Counted from the first letter of the stretch, positions 9,190 through 19,057 are shown. The stretch is 64,000 nt of DNA from Sphingobacteriales bacterium (GCA_016718845.1 JADKCK010000109.1:19687-83686), one strand, 5' to 3'. The notes: generated by a model not told the origin, from the letters alone. Numbers and translations are program-made.

Positions 9190-10026
9190 ATGAAAATAAC
9201 AAATAAACCAACAAATATACAGGCATACGCCATCACTCTGCTATTAGCCATTACCCTTTGGGGCGGCTGCAAACCCGATGATTTTCAGAAATTGGATAAA
9301 CGCAATTGGGTTTTAACTTGGAGTGACGAATTTAACGGTTTAGCCGAAGAATTGCCCGATACATCAAAATGGAATTTTAATGTAGGAACTGGCAGTGGCG
9401 GCTGGGGAAACCAAGAATTACAATACTATACCGACCGCTCCAAAAATGCGTCTATGGACGGAGAAGGTAATTTGGTTATTACAGCTTACCGAGAAAGTTA
9501 TGCTGGCTCACCTTTTACCTCGGCACGCATAAATACGCAAGGTTTGTTCGAACAGAAATATGGTCGTTTTGAAGCTAGGCTAAAAACGCCCTACGGACCC
9601 GGTCTTTGGCCCGCATTCTGGATGCTAGGCTCTACAATAACCACCGAACCCTGGCCCCAGTGTGGCGAAATAGACATTATGGAACTAAGAGGTCAGCAAC
9701 CCAATATTATTAATGGCACTCTTCATGGACCAGGATATTCGGGTGGCAATCCGATAAGCCAAAGCTATGCTATGCCTGATAATCGCTTTGATACAGAATA
9801 CCACCTATTTGCAGTAGAATGGGACGAGGAGAAAATAGATTTTTTTGTGGACGATTATCTATATCAACGTATAGAGCGCGACGATGTTAGTGGAGAATGG
9901 GTCTATGACAACCCATTTTTTATCATACTTAATGTTGCGGTTGGTGGCAATTATGTGGGCTTCCCCACAGAACAAACCCCGTTTCCACAAAAAATGATCA
10001 TTGACTATGTCAGGGTTTACCAATAA
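9190..10026 (+). CDS. GH16 endo-beta-1,3-glucanase (laminarinase-type) lipoprotein
   Basis: 278 residues. A lipoprotein signal ends at Cys27 (LWGGC), which places the enzyme on a membrane face, probably the cell surface. The GH16 domain covers residues about 38-278. The catalytic signature is complete: E160-I-D162-I-M-E165 in GEIDIMELRG, with E160 as nucleophile and E165 as acid/base. Flanking family features are the WNFNVGTG and WPAFWML segments and the LNVAVGGN strand near the end. The extra Met in the motif (EIDIME) is typical of laminarinase-type GH16 rather than kappa-carrageenase or xyloglucanase members. It should cut internal beta-1,3 bonds of laminarin-like glucans. The GH17, GH30 and phosphorylase neighbours support this. 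Confidence 0.93.
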   Translation: MKITNKPTNIQAYAITLLLAITLWGGCKPDDFQKLDKRNWVLTWSDEFNGLAEELPDTSKWNFNVGTGSGGWGNQELQYYTDRSKNASMDGEGNLVITAYRESYAGSPFTSARINTQGLFEQKYGRFEARLKTPYGPGLWPAFWMLGSTITTEPWPQCGEIDIMELRGQQPNIINGTLHGPGYSGGNPISQSYAMPDNRFDTEYHLFAVEWDEEKIDFFVDDYLYQRIERDDVSGEWVYDNPFFIILNVAVGGNYVGFPTEQTPFPQKMIIDYVRVYQ

Positions 10027-10088
10027 ACCAACTCACCAATATTCAAACTGTCTGTTTTTCTTTTTATCCCTTAAAACTAAAACTTCCA

Positions 10089-13013
10089 ATGGGCATTGCC
10101 TCTTCAAATAAAGAAATAAAAGAAGCTAATAAAGTGGTAGATATGAACATAGTAGATTTTGATAATGAAATCTACTTTAAAATCTCTAATCACGATGCCA
10201 TGCGACCTTTCCTTATGAGTATTGTAAGCCAATCAAACCATTGGATGTTTATATCAAGCAATGGAGGACTTACAGCAGGGCGCAAAAATGCAGAAAATGC
10301 TTTATTTCCGTATTATACCGATGACAAATTAACCGAACTAGCTGATTTCACAGGCAGTAAATCCATTTTTCAAATTCATTTCAACAACGAAATATTTGTC
10401 TGGGAACCATTTTCGGAACGATTTAGCGACCGCTACCAAATAAGTAGAAACATATACAAAAACACAGTTGGTAACAAGCTTATATTTGAAGAGGTTAACC
10501 ACGACTTTGGACTAGTTTTTAGGTATCAATGGAATACAAGTAATCAATTTGGTTTTGTAAAAAAATCCAAATTGATTAACCATTCCTATAATAACTACTT
10601 GATTGGGGTATTAGACGGCATACAAAACATAATGCCTTTTGGGGTAGGCAGTTATTTGCAAGCTAATACCAGTAATTTAGTAGATGCCTACAAAAGAAAC
10701 GAATTGCACAAACAGTCGGGACTAGGAATGTTTTCATTAAGTGCCATTATTGTTGACAAAGCAGAACCCAGCGAGGCACTAAAAGCTAATATAGCTTGGT
10801 CGTTTGGCTTAGAAAACCCCAAACACCTGCTTTCTTCCATACAACTTAATCGTTTCAGGCAAAAGCAAGAAATTGGCGAAGAGTACGATGTAAAAGGCGA
10901 AAAAGGAGCTTATTTTATCACCGCAGATATAGCACTAGACCCTAATACGGATAAGCAATGGACTATAATTGCCGATGTTAACCAAAATCATGCTCAAATT
11001 GTTAGCTTGTGTCATACCCTAATTACCAACAAAGCAGCTGTAAGCAAGCAAATTCAGGAAGATATAGATGCGGGAACAAAAAAACTTATCGAACTTGTAG
11101 CAAGTGCCGACGGGCTACAATTTACTGCCGACCAAGCATACAATTCAAGGCATTTTTCTAATGTTCTTTTCAACATCTTGCGAGGAGGTATTTTTGATAA
11201 TAATTACCAAATCGAGAAAACCGATTTTGTACATTATTTGGCTAATGCTAGTAAAAAAGTTTTTACCAGAAATAAAATATTTATTGACGATTTAGAAACT
11301 ATATTTACAAAATCTACCCTTAAGCAATTGGTAGAAAAATGCAAAGATGCCGATTTAGAAAGACTTGCCGAAGAGTATATGCCTTTGAAATTAAGTAGAA
11401 GACACGGAGACCCAAGCCGACCTTGGAACCAATTTTCTATCAATATCAACAACGAAACCGACGGTTCTAAAATTTTAGATTACGAAGGTAACTGGCGGGA
11501 TATTTTTCAGAATTGGGAAGCACTTGTACATGCCTACCCAGATTTTATCAAAGGCATGATATTTAAGTTTTTAAATGCCACAACTTTTGATGGGTATAAC
11601 CCCTATAGGGTTACCAAAGGCGGCTTTGACTGGGAAACCATTGAACACGATAACCCTTGGTCTTACATCGGATATTGGGGAGACCATCAAATAATTTATT
11701 TGCTAAAATTTCTGGAGTTTTTCAACGACTATCAACCCAACGAAACGACGGCATTGCTGTTTGAAGAATGTTTTGTCTATGCAAATGTGCCTTACCGCAT
11801 CAAATCGTATAGCGACATCCTCAAAAACCCTAAAAACACCATAGATTTTGACGAAGAACTAGACCATACTATTCGCGAAAAAATTATAGTAGATGGGGCT
11901 GATGGTTCTTTGCTAACTAGTCAGGTGGGCAAAATATATCAGGTCAATTTTTTGGAAAAACTACTTGCTACTATATTGGCAAAGGTTTCTAACTTCATTC
12001 CCGAGGCTGGTATATGGATGAACACGCAGCGCCCAGAATGGAACGATGCCAATAATGCTTTGGTTGGCAATGGTGCTTCGATGGTTACCTTATATTACCT
12101 GCAAAGGTTTTTTAATTTTTTCAAGAAAATCCTTTCACAATCTGCCATTGAACAAGTAAGTATTTCAACAGAACTCAAAGCCTTTTTTATCGAAATTGCC
12201 ACCACACTCGAAACAAATCAACAGTTGTTGCAGGGTAAAATTAGCGATGGCGACCGGAAAAAAATGACCGATGCATTGGGCGAGGCAGGCAGCAATTACC
12301 GCAATACAATATATACATATGGGTTTAGTGGAACAAAAGCACCTTTGGCACTTAGCCAACTGCTGAATTTTGTAGATACAAGTTTAAGGTACTTCGAGCA
12401 TTCCATACGTGCCAATCAAAGAGTCGACCATCTTTATCACGCCTATAACGTAATAAGCCTTGCCGAAAACGGAATATCTTTTTCCTATTTAAGTGAAATG
12501 CTCGAAGGGCAGGTAGCAGTCATAAGTTCTGGATTTTTATCTGCCGATGAAACACTAACTTTGTTAGATGCACTTAAAAAAAGTGCTTTGTACAGAGCCG
12601 ACCAAGATAGCTATTTGCTTTATCCCAACAAAAATCTTCCTCGATTTTTAGACAAAAATACCATTCCGAAAGCAGCTGTACAGCAATCCAAATTGTTGCA
12701 AAAATTACTAACCGACAATAACCTCCAAATAATTAACCAAGATATTGACGGCGATTTTCACTTTAATGGAAACTTTAAAAATGCCCATGATCTGAAAGCC
12801 GCTTTAGATAGTTTGACATCAACAGAGTACAAACCATTGGTGGAAACAGACACGGCTGCTGTTTTAGGAATTTTTGAAGAGGTGTTTAACCATAAAGCAT
12901 TTACCGGAAGATCGGGAACTTTTTTTTGCATACGAAGGATTAGGGTCAATATACTGGCACATGGTGTCAAAACTCCATTTAGCTGTTCAAGAAGCTTGCC
13001 TAAAAGCCATTGA
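10089..13013 (+). CDS. GH149-like phosphorylase, N-terminal fragment as read
   Basis: The 974-residue open frame as it stands. Residues 1 to about 945 are genuine; the last 25-30 residues after the T8 run at 12920-12927 (…CIRRIRVNILAHG…) are out-of-frame and rich in basic residues, unlike the rest. The start MGIASSNKE at 10089 is the first ATG after the GH16 stop, 62 bp away. Confidence 0.7.
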   Translation: MGIASSNKEIKEANKVVDMNIVDFDNEIYFKISNHDAMRPFLMSIVSQSNHWMFISSNGGLTAGRKNAENALFPYYTDDKLTELADFTGSKSIFQIHFNNEIFVWEPFSERFSDRYQISRNIYKNTVGNKLIFEEVNHDFGLVFRYQWNTSNQFGFVKKSKLINHSYNNYLIGVLDGIQNIMPFGVGSYLQANTSNLVDAYKRNELHKQSGLGMFSLSAIIVDKAEPSEALKANIAWSFGLENPKHLLSSIQLNRFRQKQEIGEEYDVKGEKGAYFITADIALDPNTDKQWTIIADVNQNHAQIVSLCHTLITNKAAVSKQIQEDIDAGTKKLIELVASADGLQFTADQAYNSRHFSNVLFNILRGGIFDNNYQIEKTDFVHYLANASKKVFTRNKIFIDDLETIFTKSTLKQLVEKCKDADLERLAEEYMPLKLSRRHGDPSRPWNQFSININNETDGSKILDYEGNWRDIFQNWEALVHAYPDFIKGMIFKFLNATTFDGYNPYRVTKGGFDWETIEHDNPWSYIGYWGDHQIIYLLKFLEFFNDYQPNETTALLFEECFVYANVPYRIKSYSDILKNPKNTIDFDEELDHTIREKIIVDGADGSLLTSQVGKIYQVNFLEKLLATILAKVSNFIPEAGIWMNTQRPEWNDANNALVGNGASMVTLYYLQRFFNFFKKILSQSAIEQVSISTELKAFFIEIATTLETNQQLLQGKISDGDRKKMTDALGEAGSNYRNTIYTYGFSGTKAPLALSQLLNFVDTSLRYFEHSIRANQRVDHLYHAYNVISLAENGISFSYLSEMLEGQVAVISSGFLSADETLTLLDALKKSALYRADQDSYLLYPNKNLPRFLDKNTIPKAAVQQSKLLQKLLTDNNLQIINQDIDGDFHFNGNFKNAHDLKAALDSLTSTEYKPLVETDTAAVLGIFEEVFNHKAFTGRSGTFFCIRRIRVNILAHGVKTPFSCSRSLPKSH

Positions 13014-13554
13014 ACAACAAAAAAATCCGACAATCGTTAATCGCTTAACGGCACATTATTACGAAATAGGGACAGGAATTGGCATTCATAAATCGCCTGC
13101 CGTATATGGAGCTTTTCCAACCGACCCCTACTCGCATACTCCTATGCACCGAGGCGCACAACAACCCGGTATGACAGGACAGGTAAAAGAAGATATATTG
13201 GTTAGGTTTGGAGAATTAGGTGTTTTTATGAAGCACGGAAAATTGCATTTTCACCCATATTTGTTAGAGAAAAACCTGTTTTTGGCGCAAGAAAAAACAA
13301 TTGAGTATGTAACTGTTCAAAATGAGCATAAACAAATGGTATTGCAGCCAAATTCGCTTTGCTTTACCATTTGTCAGGTAGTTGTTGTTTACAAATTAAG
13401 TAATATCGAAAAGCTGGAAGTAGCGTTTAGTGATGGCAGAATAACATCATCCGACTTTTTAAGCATAGACTTAGCAACAAGCCAACAAATATTTAATAGA
13501 AGCGGTGCTGTAGCGCAAATTACCGTTTCGGTACCCGAAATAAGCTTAAAATAA
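12874..13554 (+). CDS. GH149-like phosphorylase, C-terminal fragment as read
   Basis: The true coding part of this frame begins about 12928 (FAYEGLGSIYWHM). The preceding residues MKRCLTIKHLPEDRELF are an artefact of the wrong frame. It holds the C-terminal catalytic-side motifs GIHKSPAVYGAFPTDPYSHT and PMHRGAQQPGMTGQV. It ends 6 bp before the GH17 gene at 13561, so the two are co-transcribed. Confidence 0.65.
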   Translation: MKRCLTIKHLPEDRELFFAYEGLGSIYWHMVSKLHLAVQEACLKAIEQQKNPTIVNRLTAHYYEIGTGIGIHKSPAVYGAFPTDPYSHTPMHRGAQQPGMTGQVKEDILVRFGELGVFMKHGKLHFHPYLLEKNLFLAQEKTIEYVTVQNEHKQMVLQPNSLCFTICQVVVVYKLSNIEKLEVAFSDGRITSSDFLSIDLATSQQIFNRSGAVAQITVSVPEISLK

Positions 13555-13560
13555 TTACAC

Positions 13561-14856
13561 ATGCCGTTAAAGTACTACAAAAAGTGGTTTACTGGTGTAT
13601 TAGTAGTGGTAGCGGCAATGCTCGTCATTTCTTGCACACACACCCCTACTTATAAAAAGAAGCAAGTAAGCAAAACCGCAGAAGAAATATTGAGTAATCC
13701 CGATAACTTAGCCATTTGTTATGGGGGGTATCGCGAGAAATCGAGAGATATACAACCCACTATTGCCGAGATTAAGGAGGACATGAAAATATTGGCTGCA
13801 ATGGACATAAAACTAATCCGTACTTATAATGTTTATTTGCAAGAAACCGCCAATTTATTGGAGGCAATTACTCAACTAAAACAAGAAAATCCGGATTTTG
13901 AAATGTACCTGATGTTAGGCGCATGGATAGATTGTAAAGATGCCCGAACAGACAAGCCCGATCATTTTAACGAAAGCGAACAAAATGCTGGCGAAATTGA
14001 CCGAGCCGTTGCTTTAGCCAACAAGTATCCCGATATTGTTAAAATATTGGCAGTAGGCAACGAGGCTATGGTAAAATGGGCTGCCTCTTACTACGTACAA
14101 CCCAATATAATTCTTAAATGGGTAAATTATCTGCAAAATCTCAAAAAACAAGGTAAATTGCCCGCAACTTTGTGGATAACAAGCTCGGATAATTTTGCAT
14201 CTTGGGGCGGCGGAGGCAGCGAATACCATGTAGAAGATTTAAACCAACTGATACTCGCCGTTGATTTTATATCTATGCACACTTACCCTATGCACGATAC
14301 ACATTACAATCCCGACTTTTGGGGGGTAAGAGAATCGGAAACAAATTTATCCGATTTGGAAAAAATAGATGCCGCAATGCTTCGGGCAAAAAACTACTCT
14401 ATTGCCCAGTACGAAAATGTGGTAAAATATATGGACAGCATAGGCGTTAAAAAACCCATTCATATTGGCGAAACGGGCTGGGCAACCCAATCTAACGAGC
14501 ATTATGGCAACTCAGGCTCAAGAGCTACCGACGAATACAAATCGGCACTTTACTATAAACACACACGCGAGTGGACCCAAAAAGCAGGTTTAATATGCTT
14601 TTATTTCGAAGCTTTTGACGAGCAATGGAAAGATGCTGAAAATCCAGGAGGCTCTGAAAATCATTTCGGACTTATCAATTTACAAGCACAGGCAAAATAT
14701 ACACTTTGGAGCTTAGTAGATGCAGGCACCTTTAAAGGTTTAACCCGAAATGGCAAACCAATCACTAAAACATATAAGGGCAACAAAACAGCATTGATAC
14801 AAGATGTAAAAGTTCCGCCAAGCGACCTTGAAATAAAAGAGCTTAAAAAACACTAA
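13561..14856 (+). CDS. GH17 beta-1,3-glucanase lipoprotein
   Basis: 431 residues. A lipoprotein signal ends at Cys25 (LVISC). The GH17 TIM barrel covers residues about 48-400. The acid/base is E168 in ILAVGNEAM, the nucleophile E304 in HIGETGWA, and the conserved aromatic strand FYFEAFDEQWK follows. The family cuts beta-1,3-glucan or transfers beta-1,3-glucosyl units; endo or exo mode cannot be told by eye. Membrane anchoring separates it from the two leaderless GH17 enzymes at 18134 and 19044. Its TAA shares an A with the ATG of the GH30 gene (TAATG), a sign of translational coupling. Confidence 0.92.
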   Translation: MPLKYYKKWFTGVLVVVAAMLVISCTHTPTYKKKQVSKTAEEILSNPDNLAICYGGYREKSRDIQPTIAEIKEDMKILAAMDIKLIRTYNVYLQETANLLEAITQLKQENPDFEMYLMLGAWIDCKDARTDKPDHFNESEQNAGEIDRAVALANKYPDIVKILAVGNEAMVKWAASYYVQPNIILKWVNYLQNLKKQGKLPATLWITSSDNFASWGGGGSEYHVEDLNQLILAVDFISMHTYPMHDTHYNPDFWGVRESETNLSDLEKIDAAMLRAKNYSIAQYENVVKYMDSIGVKKPIHIGETGWATQSNEHYGNSGSRATDEYKSALYYKHTREWTQKAGLICFYFEAFDEQWKDAENPGGSENHFGLINLQAQAKYTLWSLVDAGTFKGLTRNGKPITKTYKGNKTALIQDVKVPPSDLEIKELKKH

Positions 14857-16382
14857 TGCCCAAAATGAAAAAATACCTCCATTTTGTCGTCATTTTACCC
14901 CTTATAGCCATACTTATGAGTAGCTGTAATACCACTAAAACCCTTCGGGTTGCAGTCTATGAAACATCAGAGGCTGGTAACCAACTTAGCCCAATAAGCA
15001 AATTTCCCCAAACAAAAACAAAAGCTAAAATTTCCATATTACCCGAAGAAAAATTTCAAATAATTACTGGATTTGGCGGCTCTTTTACCGAATCTTCGGC
15101 TTCGCTGCTCAATCAATTAAGTAAAAAAAATCGAAACAAAATAATAGAAGCCTATTTTGGCGAATCGGGCGCCAAGTATTCACTGACCCGCACACACATG
15201 AATTCGTGTGATTTTTCTTTGGGAAACTACTCCTTTGCACCCGTAAAAGACGATAAGAAACTCGAGCATTTTTCGATAAAAGAAGACATGGACGATATTG
15301 TGCCTATGATAAAAGATGCCATGTCGGTTTCTAAAGATGGTTTTAAAATAATAGCCTCTCCATGGACAGCACCACCATGGATGAAAGACAACAACAATTG
15401 GCGAGGCGGCAAACTACTGCCCGAATACTACGATACTTGGGCTTTATTTTTTTCGAAATATATAGCTGCTTACAAGGCAGAAGGCATTGATATTTGGGGA
15501 TTTACCGTTGAAAACGAACCGCTTGGTAACGATAACAATTGGGAAAGCATGATTTTTACCCCACAAGAAATGACGCTTTTCGTAAAAAAACATTTAGCCC
15601 CCAAATTGAAAGCAGACGGGCATACCGCAAAAATTTTAGGCTTTGACCAAAATCGAGACGAACAGTTAAGAATATGGACAGACGCTATGTTTGATGACCC
15701 AGTTGCCAGCAATAGTTTTGACGGTACTGCCATACACTGGTACGCAAGCACTTACGATTTTTTTCCCGAAGCACTTCAATATGCACACAAAAAAGCGCCT
15801 AATAAGCACCTAATTCAAACCGAGGCATGTGTAGATTCCGAAATCCCGAAATGGAAAGATGATGCTTGGTATTGGTCAAAAGAAGCCACAGACTGGGGCT
15901 GGGATTGGGCACCCGAAGAACAAAAATATCTACACCCCAAATACGCACCTGTTGCTCGGTATGCCAACGATATTATTGGTTGCCTGAACAATTGGGTTGA
16001 TGGCTGGATAGACTGGAACATGGTGTTAGATAAACAAGGAGGTCCCAATTGGGTTAAAAATTGGTGTGTGGCTCCGGTTATTGTGGATACCGAAAAAGAC
16101 GAAGTTTATTTCACCCCATTGTACTACACATTGGCACATTTCAGCAGGTTTATACGACCGGGTGCCGTTAGAATTGGGTTTGAAAATTCGGATAAAGAAC
16201 TTATGGTGACAGCCGTGCAAAACCCCGATGGAAACTTAGCAATTGTTGTGTTTAATCCAACCGACGAATTAAAAGGCATTGACCTTAGTGTCAAAAAAAA
16301 ATCAACGCAATTGGCTATTCATCCAAAAGCTTTACAAACCATCATAATTCTTTCAAACAAAGAAAATAAAACAAAAAAATAA
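14856..16382 (+). CDS. GH30 beta-glucosidase / beta-1,6-glucanase lipoprotein
   Basis: 508 residues. The lipobox Cys is C24 (LMSSC). The GH30 barrel runs from GFGGSFTESSA (about 72) to about 440, followed by the family's C-terminal beta-sandwich (about 450-500, with VTAVQNPDGNLAIVVFNPT). The acid/base is E221 in FTVENEP and the nucleophile E323 in IQTEACVD. In laminarin-degrading Bacteroidota, GH30 enzymes often remove beta-1,6-linked glucose side chains; by context this is the likely role, but glucosylceramidase-type activity cannot be excluded. The ATG at 14856 overlaps the previous stop; the Met at codon 4 (MKKYLHF) is an equally good start for the signal peptide. Confidence 0.9.
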   Translation: MPKMKKYLHFVVILPLIAILMSSCNTTKTLRVAVYETSEAGNQLSPISKFPQTKTKAKISILPEEKFQIITGFGGSFTESSASLLNQLSKKNRNKIIEAYFGESGAKYSLTRTHMNSCDFSLGNYSFAPVKDDKKLEHFSIKEDMDDIVPMIKDAMSVSKDGFKIIASPWTAPPWMKDNNNWRGGKLLPEYYDTWALFFSKYIAAYKAEGIDIWGFTVENEPLGNDNNWESMIFTPQEMTLFVKKHLAPKLKADGHTAKILGFDQNRDEQLRIWTDAMFDDPVASNSFDGTAIHWYASTYDFFPEALQYAHKKAPNKHLIQTEACVDSEIPKWKDDAWYWSKEATDWGWDWAPEEQKYLHPKYAPVARYANDIIGCLNNWVDGWIDWNMVLDKQGGPNWVKNWCVAPVIVDTEKDEVYFTPLYYTLAHFSRFIRPGAVRIGFENSDKELMVTAVQNPDGNLAIVVFNPTDELKGIDLSVKKKSTQLAIHPKALQTIIILSNKENKTKK

Positions 16383-16590
16383 GTTAAACTTCATCTCCCC
16401 TCTTTTTTTTTAAAAGCTGCCACCTTCCGCCTAAAAAACTTTTTTTTGGAAATGGGCGTTTGGGCCCCCCCTCCCCTTTCTTTTTGTTTTTTTTTTTTTT
16501 AACATAAAGTAGGGAAAAAACACAACAAAAAAAGAAAAAAAAAAAAAAACTCCCATAAAAAAAGCTAAATAATACCTAAAACACAATCCA
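16383..16590. other. Low-complexity, homopolymer-rich gap in the glucan operon
   Basis: 208 bp dominated by long T, A, C and G homopolymers, for example GGGCCCCCCCTCCCC near 16465-16479, a T-run of about 14 near 16488, and an A-run of about 15 near 16535. It holds no gene. Nothing else in the window is like it. It may be a badly resolved piece of consensus sequence, or a real spacer with strong structure. The transporter start follows at 16591. Confidence 0.6.
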
Positions 16591-18090
16591 ATGTCAACTA
16601 ACAATTCGGTTTCTAGAGACAGGGTGCCCTTGGGGCAAAAAGCAGCCTTTGGGGCAGGACATTTAGTAAATAACCTACTGCCCGGTGCATTGGGGGTTTT
16701 TTCGTTTTTTCTTATAACTGCTTTTGGAATTGAACCTGCTATAGCAGGGCTTTTAGCAGCTATTCCTCGGTTTTTTGATGCACTTTCGGACCCAATTATG
16801 GGATTTATTACCGATAATACCAATTCTAAATGGGGAAGAAGAAGACCTTATATTTTTTCAGGTGCCATTTTAGCAGGAATATTATTTGTTGTCCAATGGC
16901 AAATGTTTGAAGGCAATGGTTCTACTTACAATTTTTGGTATTTTTTGTTTTTTTCCATACTATTTATTTTTGCAAACACTATTTTTTCTACACCATTAAT
17001 AGGGTTGGGATATGAAATGACAACCGATACCAAAGAACGTACTCGTTTAATGGGAATTGCGAATATGGTTGGACAAATTTCTTGGATGATTGTTCCCTTG
17101 TTTTGGGTATTAATTGCTAATAAAGATTTATTTGATAACCAAGCTGATGGTGTGCGAACTCTTTCATTATTCGTAGGTTTTGCTTGCTTGATTTTTGGAA
17201 TTTTGCCTGCCATTTTTTGTAAAGAATTAGATGTTTCTGACGCCCGTAGTAAAGCCAATTTAACCATGAAGGATTTAACTATAAACATGAAAATTTTATG
17301 GGAAAATATGAAAAATATGACCAAAAACAATCCTTTTATGCGTTTGTGTGGTGCTACTTTTTTAGTATTCAATGGTTTCCAAATGGTTGCCTCTTTTAGC
17401 TATTTTATTATTGTTTTCCATATGTATAAAGGGAGTTATGAAATGGCTGGTACGGTACCTGCAATATTCTCAATATTAGGAGCCTTTATAACAGCAGTAT
17501 TAATAATCCCAATTGTTTCGTGGTTAGCCAATAAATATGGGAAAAGAAATGCATTTATTATATCAACTTTTCTTTCTCTTATTGGTTATGCATTAAAATG
17601 GTGGGGGTTTGTTGTGGTTGATGAAAATACAACTGTACTATTTAATGACGTAGTATTACAAGTTGGTGTAGTTAAATTTTCACTTGAAATTCCTTTAATT
17701 TTATTACTTCCAATTCCTTTTATGTCATTTGGATTGGGCGGATTGTTTACTTTAATGATGAGTATGACTGCAGATGTATGCGATTTAGACGAGCTAAGAA
17801 ATGGTTTGCCCAGAAGAGAAGGAACTTTTGGAGCTATTTATTGGTGGATGGTAAAAATTGGACAATCTATTGCATTAGCTCTTGGAGGGTTGGTTTTATC
17901 ATTAGCAGGATTTGACCAAAATATTGCGCAGCAAACACACGAAACCTTAACCAATTTGCGTATTGCCGATATAATAATACCTGTAACAACGGCTGCTTTG
18001 GCTGTTTGGGTTATGTGGAATTATGATTTAAACGAGGACAAAGCCAAAGAAATTAGAGCCCAACTTGTAAAAAGAAGAAGCGAATTATAA
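16591..18090 (+). CDS. GPH-family (MFS) glycoside/sugar:cation symporter
   Basis: 499 residues with about 12 hydrophobic membrane segments, in the inner membrane. Near the N-terminus it carries the signature of the glycoside-pentoside-hexuronide family: D63-ALSDP-x-x-GFITDNT and then W81-GRRRP (residues 63-86). A long loop near residues 215-250 separates the two halves. Characterised GPH members import sugars, glycosides or small oligosaccharides with Na+ or H+. In this locus it should import beta-gluco-oligosaccharides released in the periplasm, feeding the cytoplasmic GH17 enzymes and the phosphorylase. The gene appears more AT-rich than its neighbours. The start ATG at 16591 follows the homopolymer-rich spacer. 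Confidence 0.9.
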   Translation: MSTNNSVSRDRVPLGQKAAFGAGHLVNNLLPGALGVFSFFLITAFGIEPAIAGLLAAIPRFFDALSDPIMGFITDNTNSKWGRRRPYIFSGAILAGILFVVQWQMFEGNGSTYNFWYFLFFSILFIFANTIFSTPLIGLGYEMTTDTKERTRLMGIANMVGQISWMIVPLFWVLIANKDLFDNQADGVRTLSLFVGFACLIFGILPAIFCKELDVSDARSKANLTMKDLTINMKILWENMKNMTKNNPFMRLCGATFLVFNGFQMVASFSYFIIVFHMYKGSYEMAGTVPAIFSILGAFITAVLIIPIVSWLANKYGKRNAFIISTFLSLIGYALKWWGFVVVDENTTVLFNDVVLQVGVVKFSLEIPLILLLPIPFMSFGLGGLFTLMMSMTADVCDLDELRNGLPRREGTFGAIYWWMVKIGQSIALALGGLVLSLAGFDQNIAQQTHETLTNLRIADIIIPVTTAALAVWVMWNYDLNEDKAKEIRAQLVKRRSEL

Positions 18091-18133
18091 CCAACATCTA
18101 ACCTACTTTACCTTAACGCTAAAATTAAATCAA

Positions 18134-19057
18134 ATGTCTTTTAGAAAAGAAAAATACTTAAGCTTTAATCAAAGCACCCTTAGCCCCCAAACAGATTTTC
18201 TTACGGGTAAATCGAATGAGGATATCCGAAGTTTATTTCGGGAAACCTTGTATGGCGGCGTTCATGGTTTTTGCTTCAGCATTTATGAAGAAGGACAAAA
18301 ACCTGGTGATATTATTTCGGCGGAACAAGTACGGAAAAGAATGCAAATCTTAAAACCCTATACCGCTTGGGTGCGTTCATTTTCTTGTGTAGAGGGTAAC
18401 GAATTAGTACCCAAAATAGCCAAAGAAATGGGCATTAAATGCTTGGTAGGCGCCTGGTTAGGAAGCGATAAAGAAAAAAACAGGGTGGAAATTGATAATT
18501 TAATAAGCCTAGCCAAAGAAGGATATGTTGATATTGCCGTAGTAGGAAACGAAGTGCTTTATCGAAAAGACCTTACAGAAGAAGAGCTTTTAGATTATAT
18601 TGAGGAGGTAAAAAATGCCATTCCCGCCGGTATTCCAGTAGGATACGTTGATGCCTACTACGAATTTGTGCAACAGCAACGTATAACCGAAGCCTGCGAT
18701 ATAATTTTGTGTAATTGTTATCCTTATTGGGAAGGTACCGATTTTAACCATTCTTTGCAGCACATGCAACACATGTATAATCAGGCAACTATGGCAGCAA
18801 ACGGAAAAAAAGTAATCATCACAGAAACAGGCTGGCCAAGCAAAGGCGAGAGTTTGGGGGATGCCGTCCCGTCTGAGCTAAATGCCATGACATATTTTAT
18901 CAATACCCAAAAATGGGCAAAATCTGACAATATAGAGGTATTCTATTTTTCATCTTTTGACGAATCATGGAAAGTGGGCGCAGAAGGTGTTGTGGGTGCT
19001 TATTGGGGTATTTGGGATAAAACAGAGCAATTAAAATTTAACAATGAACACATTTAA
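18134..19057 (+). CDS. Cytoplasmic GH17 beta-1,3-glucan hydrolase
   Basis: 307 residues, no signal peptide or lipobox, so cytoplasmic. GH17 barrel throughout: acid/base E140 in AVVGNEVLY, nucleophile E231 in IITETGWPS, and the aromatic strand EVFYFSSFDESWK near residues 270-285. This paralogue resembles plant and fungal GH17 in the ETGWPS motif. It follows the GPH transporter by 43 bp and overlaps the next GH17 gene by 14 bp. It probably trims imported beta-1,3-oligosaccharides; a glycosyltransferase (transglycosylating) role is also possible for GH17. Confidence 0.9.
   Translation: MSFRKEKYLSFNQSTLSPQTDFLTGKSNEDIRSLFRETLYGGVHGFCFSIYEEGQKPGDIISAEQVRKRMQILKPYTAWVRSFSCVEGNELVPKIAKEMGIKCLVGAWLGSDKEKNRVEIDNLISLAKEGYVDIAVVGNEVLYRKDLTEEELLDYIEEVKNAIPAGIPVGYVDAYYEFVQQQRITEACDIILCNCYPYWEGTDFNHSLQHMQHMYNQATMAANGKKVIITETGWPSKGESLGDAVPSELNAMTYFINTQKWAKSDNIEVFYFSSFDESWKVGAEGVVGAYWGIWDKTEQLKFNNEHI

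Larger units (their letters stand above)
10089..13554 (+). pseudogene. GH94/GH149-like beta-glucan phosphorylase, reconstructed across one frameshift
   Basis: Two overlapping frames join into one protein of about 1154 residues. The reading is normal to a run of eight T at 12920-12927; removing one T gives ...GRSGTFFAYEGLGSIYWHM... and an open frame to 13554. There is no signal peptide, so it is cytoplasmic. The architecture (N-terminal beta-sandwich, central alpha/alpha barrel with YWGDHQIIYL around D532, then a C-terminal domain with PMHRGAQQPGMTGQVKEDIL) recalls the disaccharide/oligosaccharide phosphorylases related to GH94. Length and company with GH16, GH17 and GH30 point to GH149 (beta-1,3-glucan phosphorylase) or possibly GH161. 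It would release glucose-1-phosphate from imported beta-1,3-oligoglucosides. The single indel in a homopolymer is more likely a sequence error than decay. Confidence 0.75.

Noticed and set aside
12920..12927. Programmed ribosomal frameshift at the T8 run
   Set aside because: No downstream stem or other recoding signal was noticed, and similar homopolymer indels occur in many unrelated genes of the window; an error is simpler.
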